From positions 248,001-312,000 of the forward strand of contig JACKKE010000001.1 in the NCBI GenBank assembly GCA_020637595.1: a stretch of 64,000 nucleotides of DNA, in the 5' to 3' direction. Below, piece after piece: positions 26,862 through 34,482 of the stretch (the first letter of the stretch is position 1; each line of letters opens with the position of its first letter). A program made the translations under genes and the position numbers. The notes beneath the pieces are model-generated. The model was not told the origin of the DNA. It saw only the letters and a program-made list of their open reading frames with translations, and searched no databases. The stretch is from Rhodobacter sp. (GTDB lineage: Bacteria > Pseudomonadota > Alphaproteobacteria > Rhodobacterales > Rhodobacteraceae).

Positions 26862-27580
26862 TGGCCACGAACCTGGAAACGCTCCTTGCTGACCCGGCGA
26901 TGCAGCGGATCATCGAGCGGAACACGCGCGTCTATAATCGCATGACCGCTTCCCAGCATCGTTTCATCAACGCGGTGGAAGCCTACGTCCACGACGAGGT
27001 AGGCGATGCTTTGAGCAACGACGATGCCGCCGAGCGCGAGCTCTACATCGCTTGCGGCAAGGTCTGGTCAGACGGCGGCAGGGTGCCCCGGTCGGACTGG
27101 GACGATGTGAATGACGCGATTGGAAATGCCTTCGACGCTGACGAGTGGCACGCCAGCGGCAACACGTTCGCCGGCGCCGCGCGTCGCATCCGTTCGTCGA
27201 TCCTCCTCAAGGCGCTCGACACCAAGAGCGCCGAGGACCGCGACAAGGGGATCGCCAACGATGCACTCACGGCGGCGCGTCTTCGCTCTGCGGTCAACGA
27301 GCTGATCGCCGAACTCGATACGTTGAGGGTCAAGAACGTCAAGAACGTTGCGATGATCGAGCGGATTACCCCGGAGCTCGCTTCCTTGCGTCATCAGATC
27401 GACACGCTGGTGCCGCCCGCGACCCCCGAGCCCACCCCGGCGCCTGGCAGCATCGAGGCTCTGCAGGCGCTGCTCGCCACGATGGAAGCGGCGAATGCGC
27501 CTGTTTCTTCGGCGCCCGTGGCTTCGGCGCGCGTGATGACCGAGGAAGAGCTTCTGCACGAGCTGGCCAACCTCAAGTGA
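26861..27580 (+). CDS. Hypothetical phage-element protein, second of a pair
   Basis: 239 residues from the ATG at 26861, directly after the stop of the preceding gene (a GTG one codon earlier is possible). Largely helical, rich in Ala, Asp and Glu, with a proline-rich linker PPATPEPTPAPG near 190 and an acidic helical tail MTEEELLHELANLK. No transmembrane segment and no family recognised. Could be an accessory or structural protein. Confidence 0.6.
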   Translation: MATNLETLLADPAMQRIIERNTRVYNRMTASQHRFINAVEAYVHDEVGDALSNDDAAERELYIACGKVWSDGGRVPRSDWDDVNDAIGNAFDADEWHASGNTFAGAARRIRSSILLKALDTKSAEDRDKGIANDALTAARLRSAVNELIAELDTLRVKNVKNVAMIERITPELASLRHQIDTLVPPATPEPTPAPGSIEALQALLATMEAANAPVSSAPVASARVMTEEELLHELANLK

Positions 27581-27656
27581 GGCCCGGGCGCGTGTCGGGC
27601 CGCTGAACAGGGTGCCAGATGATCATGAGGGGCGGGGCGAAAGTCCCGCCCTTCGT

Positions 27657-27887
27657 CTATCCGGCCGACTCGACCCGTCGCAAGTGCGCGCTGCGGACCG
27701 CCTCAAGGGCTTCTTCCATGGTCCCGGCCTCGCCGTTTACGGCTGGAACGAGCTGGTAGAACCAGAGCCACACGTCGCGCTGCGGGTTCTGGCGCATGCC
27801 GAGGTAGACGCGCCCCACATGCCGCCTGTCGGTGAACACCAACCAGTCGTCGTTCTTTCCCCGCCATGTTCGTCGCCGTGTCCACAT
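27657..27887 (-). CDS. Small conserved hypothetical protein
   Basis: 76 residues. The order WTRRRTWRGKNDDWLVF, then VGRVYLGMRQ, RDVWLWFYQLVPA and TMEEALEAVRS resembles a small alphaproteobacterial family in which a cationic, tryptophan-rich beta sheet ends in a helix. Function unknown. It faces the other right-end genes and is the last gene before attR. Confidence 0.6.
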   Translation of the reverse strand: MWTRRRTWRGKNDDWLVFTDRRHVGRVYLGMRQNPQRDVWLWFYQLVPAVNGEAGTMEEALEAVRSAHLRRVESAG

Positions 27888-27993
27888 GGATAGAACGTAG
27901 CATGAACATCCGCGAGTCGCTATACAGAGGTAATGCCGAGCCCATGTCGGGCGGTGTTCGCCGTGCTGATGTGCCGCCTATGCGGTCCTCGCG

Positions 27994-28027
27994 AGTGTTC
28001 CGGTTGTCGAGTGTTCCGGTCTCGTAA
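27994..28027. promoter_or_regulatory. Candidate integrase arm-type sites, right arm
   Basis: GTGTTCCGGTT at 27994-28004, GTGTTCCGGT at 28010-28019 and TCTCGTAAG at 28019-28027, all shared with the left arm at 9901-9964. They lie in gene-free sequence 26 bases or more from the core repeat. Confidence 0.5.
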
Positions 28028-28052
28028 GGTCTTGATTTTACTCAATAAAATG

Positions 28053-28072
28053 AGATGGCTGGGGCGGTAGGA
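28053..28072. repeat. attR: 20-bp core repeat inside the tRNA-Gln 3' end
   Basis: Identical to the left copy at 9850-9869. Because the complete tRNA lies on this side, the element restores rather than breaks the gene. Confidence 0.92.
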
Positions 28073-28130
28073 TTCGAACCTACGGTACACGGTACCAAAA
28101 ACCGATGCCTTACCACTTGGCCACGCCCCA
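28056..28130 (-). tRNA. tRNA-Gln (TTG)
   Basis: 75 bases including encoded CCA. The acceptor stem TGGGGCG pairs with CGCCCCA, the T arm carries GGTTCGAATCC, and the anticodon loop TTTTGGT gives TTG. The 3' end doubles as the integration site of the adjacent phage-like element. Confidence 0.95.
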
Positions 28131-28140
28131 ACTGCGGCGG

Positions 28141-28169
28141 TATTTACCCAAGTGAGTCCGAGGCCGCAA
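28141..28169 (-). promoter_or_regulatory. Promoter of tRNA-Gln
   Basis: Read on the minus strand, TTGCGG (28169-28164) and TAAATA (28146-28141) are separated by exactly 17 bp, with the tRNA beginning 11 bases further on. Confidence 0.65.
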
Positions 28170-28542
28170 GGGGGGTGTTGGAAAAAAACATGACAGGATT
28201 TCAGTGGTCCCGAGGATCGGCGGAACCGGCCCGGAAAGACTGTTGAACTGCACGAGGCCCCCGTCTTCGGGGCTGTGGATGCGCGGGGATCCGCGACGCG
28301 CTGGCCGGGGTGCGGGGCGGCGGGATGGGCCGGGCCGCGACACATGAGCCTCGCGGCGGGGGGATTCGGGTCCAGTGCCCCCAGGCTGAGCCGTATTGGG
28401 TTCAGCGCGGCCTTGATTCCTTGCCGGGGCGTCGGTGCCGATCCTGGTGTTGCGGTGGTTGCCGGGGGGCAGATCGCGTGCAGGTCGCGCTTTTCGGACG
28501 GTGCAACACGGTATAGAGCCGGCGCGGAGAACGGAGTTGCCG
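28170..28542. other. Gene-free stretch before the flavoprotein gene
   Basis: About 370 bases with no credible gene. A GCCCC/GGGGC hairpin near 28258-28273 is the only visible structure. The promoter of the following gene should lie here but is not obvious. Confidence 0.4.
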
Positions 28543-29709
28543 ATGAATTGGGATGTGATCGTGCTGGGCGCAGGCGCCGCCGGGCTGATGGCCGGGATCG
28601 AGGCCGCACGTCGGGGCCGGCGGGTGCTGGTGATCGACCATGCCAAGGCGCCGGGGGAAAAGATCCGCATCTCGGGCGGCGGGCGTTGCAATTTCACCAA
28701 CCGGCAGATCGCCCCCGACCGGTTCTTGTCGCAGAACCCCCGTTTTGCCCTGTCGGCGCTGAACCGTTACACGCAGCATGATTTCATCGCCCGGATGAAC
28801 CGCGCGGGCATCGCCTGGCATGAAAAGACGCTGGGCCAGTTGTTCTGCGACGGTTCGGCGCGGCAAGTTGTCGACATGCTTGTGCGTGACCTGTCCGAGG
28901 CCGGTGGCCAGTTGCTGCTGGGCAGGCGAATCCTGCGAGTCGAGTCGGGTTTCGCCGTTGTGACCGATCAGGACACCCACCGCGCCGCCGCGCTGATCGT
29001 CGCGACCGGCGGCAAGTCGATCCCCAGGATGGGCGCGACGGGCTTCGGCCATGCGCTGGCCGAGCAATTCGGCCTGCGTCTGGTCGAGACCCGCCCGGGC
29101 CTGGTGCCGCTGACCTTCACCGATTCCCAGCTGGACGGGATCCGTCCGCTGGCTGGGGTCTCGGTGCAGGCGCGGGTGGGGCTCGAAGGGGCAAAGATCA
29201 CCTTTGACGAAGGGCTGTTGTTCACCCACCGAGGGCTTTCCGGGCCCTCGGTGCTGCAGATCTCCAGCTATTGGCGCGAAGGGCAGGCGATCCGGGTCGA
29301 TCTGGCGGCCGGGCGCGACATCGCCGCCGAGGCGAACGCCGCGCGGGCCGAGCGCGGGAAACGGGATCTGGCGAATGCGCTCGACCTGCCCGAGGCGCTG
29401 GCGCGGGCGGTGGTGGCGCGGGCCGGGCTCTCGGGGAAACTGGGCGAGCAGTCCAGGGCGGCGCTCAGCGCGCTCGGTGACGCGGCGCACCGCTGGACTC
29501 TGGTCCCCGCCGGCACCGAGGGCTGGCGCACCGCCGAGGTCACGCTGGGCGGCGTCGACACGCGCGATCTCGACGCGAAGACGATGCAGGCGCGCGCGGT
29601 GCCCGGGCTCTATTTCGTGGGCGAGGTGGTCGATGTGACCGGCTGGCTGGGCGGCTACAACTTCCAATGGGCCTGGTCGTCGGGCTGGGCGGCGGGGCAG
29701 GCGGTCTGA
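28543..29709 (+). CDS. NAD(P)/FAD-dependent oxidoreductase, BaiN/HI0933 (YhiN) family
   Basis: 388 residues. Starts with a dinucleotide-binding fold (VIVLGAGAAGLMAGIEAA, glutamate/aspartate of the second strand in LVIDHAK), then KIRISGGGRCNFTN, the family hallmark, and a C-terminal GEVVDVTGWLGGYNFQWAWSSG motif that closes the FAD site. The family is widespread and mostly uncharacterised; the BaiN name comes from bile acid reduction, which should not be assumed here. Single gene with its own upstream region. Confidence 0.9.
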   Translation: MNWDVIVLGAGAAGLMAGIEAARRGRRVLVIDHAKAPGEKIRISGGGRCNFTNRQIAPDRFLSQNPRFALSALNRYTQHDFIARMNRAGIAWHEKTLGQLFCDGSARQVVDMLVRDLSEAGGQLLLGRRILRVESGFAVVTDQDTHRAAALIVATGGKSIPRMGATGFGHALAEQFGLRLVETRPGLVPLTFTDSQLDGIRPLAGVSVQARVGLEGAKITFDEGLLFTHRGLSGPSVLQISSYWREGQAIRVDLAAGRDIAAEANAARAERGKRDLANALDLPEALARAVVARAGLSGKLGEQSRAALSALGDAAHRWTLVPAGTEGWRTAEVTLGGVDTRDLDAKTMQARAVPGLYFVGEVVDVTGWLGGYNFQWAWSSGWAAGQAV

Positions 29710-29756
29710 ACCCGCGCGCGCTTGGTCAAGAAACCCTGAACGTCCCATCTTTGCGT

Positions 29757-29879
29757 CTCAAATATCCTGGGGGTGAATTGCCGCAGGCAAGAGGGGGCAA
29801 AGCCCCCTTCAGGCTCGCGGCACGCGAGCCCGGCCCAAACGGCGGAGCGGATCTTTGATCCGTGACAGAGTGCGGGAGC
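29757..29879. repeat. Rhodobacterales-type intergenic repeat, copy A
   Basis: Begins CAAATATCC, carries a GGGGGC/GCCCCC hairpin, then CCCGGCCCAAACG (29829-29841) and GTGCGGGAGC (29870-29879). The same blocks in the same order occur at 40003-40116. The CAAATAT and GGGGGC...GCCCCC arrangement is familiar from intergenic regions of Rhodobacterales genomes. Confidence 0.6.
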
Positions 29880-29976
29880 CTCCCCCGGGCTGTCCCCCTG
29901 CCACCCGCAATCGCCCGGCAACCGCCTTGCATGACGCCGCCCCCCGCCTTATGCGGGCGGGCGAAAGGGGAACTCC

Positions 29977-30723
29977 ATGCGCGCCTTGTCCTCCGACCTC
30001 GGGGCTTCGCCTCTGATCGTGCTGACCCGCCCGCAGATGGGCGAGAACATCGGCGCTGCGGCGCGGGCGATGCTGAATTTCGGCCTCGAACACATGCGCC
30101 TTGTCGCACCGCGCGACGGCTGGCCGAACCCGGCGGCGGTGGCGATGGCCTCGGGCGCCTCGCCGGTTCTGGACCACGCGGGCGTGTTCCCGGACGTAGG
30201 CGCCGCGGTGGCTGATTGCGACTATGTCTATGCGACGACCGCACGGGGTCGGGGGCTGGTCAAGCCAGTGCTGACGCCCGAGGCGGCGATGGTCGAGGCG
30301 CGCGCGATGATTGCCGCCGGCAAGACGGTGGCCGTTCTCTTTGGCCCCGAACGCGCGGGGCTCGAAAACGAGGACATCGCCCACGCGAACGCCATCGTCA
30401 CGATTCCGGTGAACCCCGGCTTTTACTCGCTCAACCTCGCGCAGGGCGTCCTGCTGCTGGCCTATGAGTGGATGCGCGGCACCACGCAGGTGCCCGGCGC
30501 GCGGCTGGAACTGGCCGGCACCGACATGGCCAGCGCGATCGAGATCGAGAAGCTGGGCGATCATTTCGAGGAGAAGCTCGACGCCTCGGGCTTCTTCTTT
30601 CCACCTGAGAAGGCGCCGGGGATGAAGCTGAACCTGCGCAACATGCTCAGCCGCTGGGCGATGACGCGCTCCGAGGTGCAGACGCTGCACGGCATCTTGC
30701 GGCAACTGGCCCGCAGGGGCTGA
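29977..30723 (+). CDS. trmJ: tRNA (cytidine/uridine-32-2'-O)-methyltransferase TrmJ
   Basis: 248 residues. SpoU/TrmD-knot methyltransferase with all three motifs: RPQMGENIGAAARAMLNFG (motif 1, conserved Asn and Arg), VAVLFGPERAGLENEDI (motif 2) and IPVNPGFYSLNLAQGVLLLAYE (motif 3). The C-terminal helical extension is typical of TrmJ, which methylates position 32 of several tRNAs. The length suits the family. Confidence 0.9.
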   Translation: MRALSSDLGASPLIVLTRPQMGENIGAAARAMLNFGLEHMRLVAPRDGWPNPAAVAMASGASPVLDHAGVFPDVGAAVADCDYVYATTARGRGLVKPVLTPEAAMVEARAMIAAGKTVAVLFGPERAGLENEDIAHANAIVTIPVNPGFYSLNLAQGVLLLAYEWMRGTTQVPGARLELAGTDMASAIEIEKLGDHFEEKLDASGFFFPPEKAPGMKLNLRNMLSRWAMTRSEVQTLHGILRQLARRG

Positions 30724-30785
30724 CACGCACGGCCTTGAAGCGGCCCCACGGGGGCAATAGCTTGCGCGGGGCAAAGGAGACACGC

Positions 30786-31934
30786 ATGGCGAAACGTCCG
30801 ATCTTCGAGGAAACCAGCGCCCCGGCCACGCGCCCCGCGGCCCCGGCCAAGGGCAGCGTGATCGAGGGCCGCGCCGGCGCGCGCAAGGCGATTCGCGTCT
30901 GGCTGTGGGTGATGTTCGCGATGGTCGTCGCGATGATCATGCTGGGCGGGATGACCCGGCTGACGGATTCGGGCCTGTCGATCACCGAGTGGCGGCCGAT
31001 CACCGGTGCGCTGCCGCCGATGTCCGAGGCCGACTGGATGGCCGAGTTCGACCGCTATCGCCAGATCGACCAGTATCACCTGATGAACCAGGGCATGACC
31101 CTGACCGAGTTCCAGTTCATCTACTGGTGGGAATGGTCGCACCGCCAGCTGGGCCGGTTGATCGGCGTCGTCTGGGCGCTGGGGTTCCTGTGGTTCTGGG
31201 TGCGCCGGCAGATCCCGGCGGGCTGGGCGCTGCGTCTGGCGATTCCGGGGCTTCTGGGCGGGCTGCAAGGTGCGATCGGCTGGTGGATGGTGGCCTCGGG
31301 CATCACCCAGGGCGAGGGGATGACGGCGGTGGCCAGCTATCGGTTGGCGACGCATCTGGGGCTGGCCTTTGTCATCCTCGGCGTGCTGGCCTGGTATGCG
31401 ATGCTGCTGGGGCGTTCGGAATCGGCGCTGTTGCAGGCGCGGCGCGGGCGCGAGGCCAAGCTGTTCTCGCTCTCCACCGGGCTGATGCATTTCGCCTTCC
31501 TGCAGATCCTTCTGGGCGCGCTGGTTGCCGGCATCGACGCCGGGCGCGGCTATACCGACTGGCCGCTGATGGCCGGGGGCATCCTGCCGCCGGGCATGTG
31601 GGATCTGTCGCCGGTCTGGCGCAACCTCTTTGAAAACGACGGCACGGTGCAGTTCATCCACCGGGTGTCCGGCTATCTGCTAGCGGTGTTCGGCGTGGTG
31701 GTCTGGGCGCGGGGTCGGCGCAGCACCTATGCGGGCACCCGCCGGGCCTTCCACTGGGTGCTGGGCGTGCTGGCCGCGCAGATCACGCTGGGCGTGGTTA
31801 CGGTGATGCATGGCGCGCCGGTCGATCTGGGGATCAGCCATCAGTTGACGGCGGTCCTGCTGTGGGTGCTGATCCTGCGCGCCCGTCTTCTCGCCCAGTA
31901 TCCGATGGGCGGCACGATCCGGGGGAACGCATGA
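30786..31934 (+). CDS. ctaA: Heme A synthase (CtaA/COX15)
   Basis: 382 residues, about eight membrane segments. Converts heme O to heme A for cytochrome c oxidase. Heme-ligand histidines appear in WWEWSHRQLGR, ATHLGLAFV, QFIHRVSGYL and ISHQLTAVL. The segment GGMTRLTDSGLSITEWRPITGALPP is a family signature of the longer alphaproteobacterial and mitochondrial type. The ATG at 30786 has AAAGGAGA upstream. It overlaps the next gene by 4 bp. Confidence 0.95.
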   Translation: MAKRPIFEETSAPATRPAAPAKGSVIEGRAGARKAIRVWLWVMFAMVVAMIMLGGMTRLTDSGLSITEWRPITGALPPMSEADWMAEFDRYRQIDQYHLMNQGMTLTEFQFIYWWEWSHRQLGRLIGVVWALGFLWFWVRRQIPAGWALRLAIPGLLGGLQGAIGWWMVASGITQGEGMTAVASYRLATHLGLAFVILGVLAWYAMLLGRSESALLQARRGREAKLFSLSTGLMHFAFLQILLGALVAGIDAGRGYTDWPLMAGGILPPGMWDLSPVWRNLFENDGTVQFIHRVSGYLLAVFGVVVWARGRRSTYAGTRRAFHWVLGVLAAQITLGVVTVMHGAPVDLGISHQLTAVLLWVLILRARLLAQYPMGGTIRGNA

Positions 31935-33415
31935 GCATCCAGCACAACGACGCCTTTGCGGCGATCCTCGAGCATGAGCGCACCAGCTGGTCCTTGGGCC
32001 AGGTAATGGGCCGGTTGGGCTGGGATCAGGAGACGATGATGCCGCGCGGCGCGGCGGTGCAACGCTCCGAGGAAATGGCGGCGCTGGAGACCGTGCTGCA
32101 CGCCCGGCGCACCGATCCGCGGCTGGGCGAGTGGCTCGAGGCCGTCGAGGCCCCGGATGCCGCCGGTGCCGCGATCCTGCGCCATGTGCGCCGCTCGTAT
32201 CAGCGCAACACCCGCGTGCCCGCCGATCTGGCGGCCGAGATCGCCCGCGTCACCTCGGTCGCGCAGGGCACCTGGGCCGAGGCCCGCGCGCGCGATGACG
32301 TGGCGCATTTCCTGCCGACGCTGGCCCGGGTGATCGACCTGCGCCGGCAAGAGGCCGCGGCGCTGGCGCAGGGCGGCAGCCTGTATGATGCGCTGCTGAG
32401 CGACTACGAACCCGGCATCACCGGCGACGAGATCGCGGCGATGTTCGCGCGGATGCGGGTGCGGCTGGTCGCGCTGCGCGAAAAGGTGCTGGGCGCCGCC
32501 CACCAGCCCGCGCCCTTGCGCGGGGAATACGGGCGCGAGGGGCAGCTCAGGCTGTCGCGCTCGGTGGCCGAGGTGTTCGGCTATGACCTGAGCAAGGGAC
32601 GGCTGGATCTGGCGGTGCATCCGTTCAGTTCGGGTTCGGGTGCGGATGTGCGCATCACTACCCGTGTGGCCGAGACCGATCCGTTCAACTGCCTTTACTC
32701 GACGATCCACGAGACCGGTCACGCCTGTTACGAACAGGGGATCGACGCGGCCTATCACTTCACCCCTCTGGCCGAGGGCGTGTCGATGGGTGTCCATGAA
32801 AGCCAGAGCCGGATCTACGAGAACCAGCTTGGCCGCTCGCGGGCCTTTACCGGCTGGCTGCATGGCCAGATGGTGCATGAATTCGGCGATCTGGGGATGG
32901 AAGCCGAGGGGTTCTATGGCGCGGTCAACCGGGTGCAGCCGGGCTATATCCGCACCGAGGCCGACGAGGTGCATTACAACCTGCACATCATGATGCGCTT
33001 TGATCTGGAGCGCGCGCTGATCGCCGGCGATCTGCAGGCCGGCGATCTGGAGGTGGCGTGGAACGACCGGTTCGCGGCCGATTTCGGCGTGGCGGTGGAC
33101 CGGCCTTCGCACGGGATGTTGCAGGATGTGCATTGGTCGGTGGGGTTGATGGGCTATTTTCCGACCTACAGCCTGGGCAATGTCTATGCCGGTTGCCTGA
33201 TGAAGGCACTGCGCGACGCGGTGCCGGATCTGGACGCGCAGCTGGCGCGGGGCGATCTGGCGGCGGCGACCGGCTGGCTGCGCGCGGCGGTGCAGCGCCA
33301 CGGCGGGCTTTACGAGCCGCGCGAGACGATTGCGCGGGCCTGCGGGTTTGAGCCCTCGGAAGGGCCGCTGCTGGACTATCTGGAAGCCAAGTTCAGCGAT
33401 CTTTACGGCGTCTGA
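31931..33415 (+). CDS. Carboxypeptidase, M32 family
   Basis: 494 residues; zinc metallocarboxypeptidase that trims C-terminal residues. The active-site motif HETGH (in TIHETGHACYEQG) is present, with downstream GVHESQSRIYEN giving the third ligand region and the catalytic family motif. Normal length for the Thermus/Pyrococcus-type M32 enzymes. The start overlaps the ctaA stop, so the two are probably co-transcribed. Confidence 0.94.
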   Translation: MSIQHNDAFAAILEHERTSWSLGQVMGRLGWDQETMMPRGAAVQRSEEMAALETVLHARRTDPRLGEWLEAVEAPDAAGAAILRHVRRSYQRNTRVPADLAAEIARVTSVAQGTWAEARARDDVAHFLPTLARVIDLRRQEAAALAQGGSLYDALLSDYEPGITGDEIAAMFARMRVRLVALREKVLGAAHQPAPLRGEYGREGQLRLSRSVAEVFGYDLSKGRLDLAVHPFSSGSGADVRITTRVAETDPFNCLYSTIHETGHACYEQGIDAAYHFTPLAEGVSMGVHESQSRIYENQLGRSRAFTGWLHGQMVHEFGDLGMEAEGFYGAVNRVQPGYIRTEADEVHYNLHIMMRFDLERALIAGDLQAGDLEVAWNDRFAADFGVAVDRPSHGMLQDVHWSVGLMGYFPTYSLGNVYAGCLMKALRDAVPDLDAQLARGDLAAATGWLRAAVQRHGGLYEPRETIARACGFEPSEGPLLDYLEAKFSDLYGV

Positions 33416-33433
33416 GCGCGCACCCCTCATGCA

Positions 33434-33462
33434 AAAAGGCCGGGCAGGGCGCCCGGCCTTTT
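33434..33462. terminator. Bidirectional terminator
   Basis: AAAAGGCCGGGC (33434-33445) pairs with GCCCGGCCTTTT (33451-33462) around a 5-base loop. Both strands end in a T run, as expected between the convergent carboxypeptidase and FGE-like genes. Confidence 0.9.
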
Positions 33463-33479
33463 CGTTTGTCACACGCCCC

Positions 33480-34472
33480 TCAGCGAATGTCGCGGAAGCA
33501 GCGGAAGCCCAGGTGATAGTTGCTGTGGCTGCCCACATCGAGCACGCGCGAGCCATGCCAGAACGGCGCCCGCCAGCGCGCCCAGTGCTCATGCGCGCGC
33601 ACCGTGTCCCAGATGAACCACGAGCCCTTCATCTCGGTCACGCCCAGTTCGCGCGAGCCGCGGCTGGCCATCTGGCTTTCGTTCAGCGGCAGGTTCATGT
33701 GCTCGGCGGCATTGCCGTCGATGTCATAGACCCCCAGCGGCGAATGGCATTGCGGGAACGAGCCCGCCGGATAGGTGTTCGACCCGCAGCCCGAGAACGA
33801 GCCGCCGTTGCAGCCCGGGGTCTTGAAGCTGCCGGTGGCGCAGACCCCGCTGCGCCAGGTGCCGATCGAATAGACGTTCGACTGGCTGGCGTAATGGGCG
33901 TTGTGCCAGGCGCGCATCGCCTGCTGGCTGCCCAGCTGGAACTGGTAGTCGGGGGGCAGCAACTGACCGGCCGCAGCCCCTTCCCATTCATGCGCGTCGC
34001 CCATGCGCGCGCCCTCGGCCCAGCACAGCAGAGCGGCTTCGCGCGCGGTGACCCAGGTGACCGGATAGGCCAGCGGCACGTTGGGGTATTCGAACATGAA
34101 GGCGCAGACGCGTGCGTCCTCGGGGCGCTCGGTCTCGGGGTTATAGAGGGGCACCTCGTAGGGGTGGCCGCAGATCCGCTCGAATCGCGCGTTGCGATAG
34201 GCGCGGCGCACGCTGTCGACGGTGCCCCCCTGACGCGCGGCGGCTTCCTCGGGCGTCATCGGGTGGCGGGTGACGGCGGGGTTGCCCTGGCCGATCCGGC
34301 TGGAACCGGCGAAGATCTCGCGGATGCGGGCCATTTCCGAGGCCGAGAGCCCGCGCACGCGCTGCATCTCGCTCAGCATCGCCTCGTTGTTCTGTTGCAG
34401 CGTTTGCGCCGCCGCCGGCAACGGCGCCAGGGCGAGCCCCAGCGCCAAGGTCAGTTTCAACAGCCTGTTCAT
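33480..34472 (-). CDS. Exported FGE-sulfatase (SUMF1) domain protein
   Basis: 330 residues with a Sec signal peptide (MNRLLKLTLALGLALAPLPAAAQ). The FGE fold is shown by VPLAYPVTWVTAREAALLCWAEGARMGDAHEWEGAAAG, GVYDIDGNAAEH and the final NYHLGFRCF. The paired cysteines that bind copper in true formylglycine-generating enzymes are not evident, so sulfatase activation is unlikely; a periplasmic structural or binding role fits better. It follows the large exported gene by 10 bp on the same strand and the two probably form an operon. No sulfatase is in the window. Confidence 0.8.
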   Translation of the reverse strand: MNRLLKLTLALGLALAPLPAAAQTLQQNNEAMLSEMQRVRGLSASEMARIREIFAGSSRIGQGNPAVTRHPMTPEEAAARQGGTVDSVRRAYRNARFERICGHPYEVPLYNPETERPEDARVCAFMFEYPNVPLAYPVTWVTAREAALLCWAEGARMGDAHEWEGAAAGQLLPPDYQFQLGSQQAMRAWHNAHYASQSNVYSIGTWRSGVCATGSFKTPGCNGGSFSGCGSNTYPAGSFPQCHSPLGVYDIDGNAAEHMNLPLNESQMASRGSRELGVTEMKGSWFIWDTVRAHEHWARWRAPFWHGSRVLDVGSHSNYHLGFRCFRDIR

Positions 34473-34482
34473 GGTCGCCTCC

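Larger units (their letters stand above)
9850..28072. mobile_element. Integrated phage-like element (satellite or reduced prophage) in tRNA-Gln
   Basis: The element is bounded by a 20-bp perfect direct repeat (9850-9869 and 28053-28072); the right copy covers the 3' end of the tRNA-Gln gene. It encodes integrase, portal, fused protease/capsid, GTA-like assembly proteins, HNH nuclease, head-tail connectors, terminases and tape measure. No repressor, replication, tail-tube, baseplate, fibre or lysis genes were recognised. At about 18.2 kb it is far smaller than a complete siphophage. Cargo includes a low-GC OLD-family gene and a structured RNA candidate. A helper-dependent satellite, a domesticated particle or a decayed prophage all remain possible. 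Confidence 0.9.

Noticed and set aside
28170..28542. Short reading frames upstream of the flavoprotein gene
   Set aside because: No ribosome sites, no conserved motifs, and they overlap one another in several frames.
33480..34472. Formylglycine-generating enzyme for sulfatase maturation
   Set aside because: The fold fits, but the paired active-site cysteines are not seen and no sulfatase gene is present.
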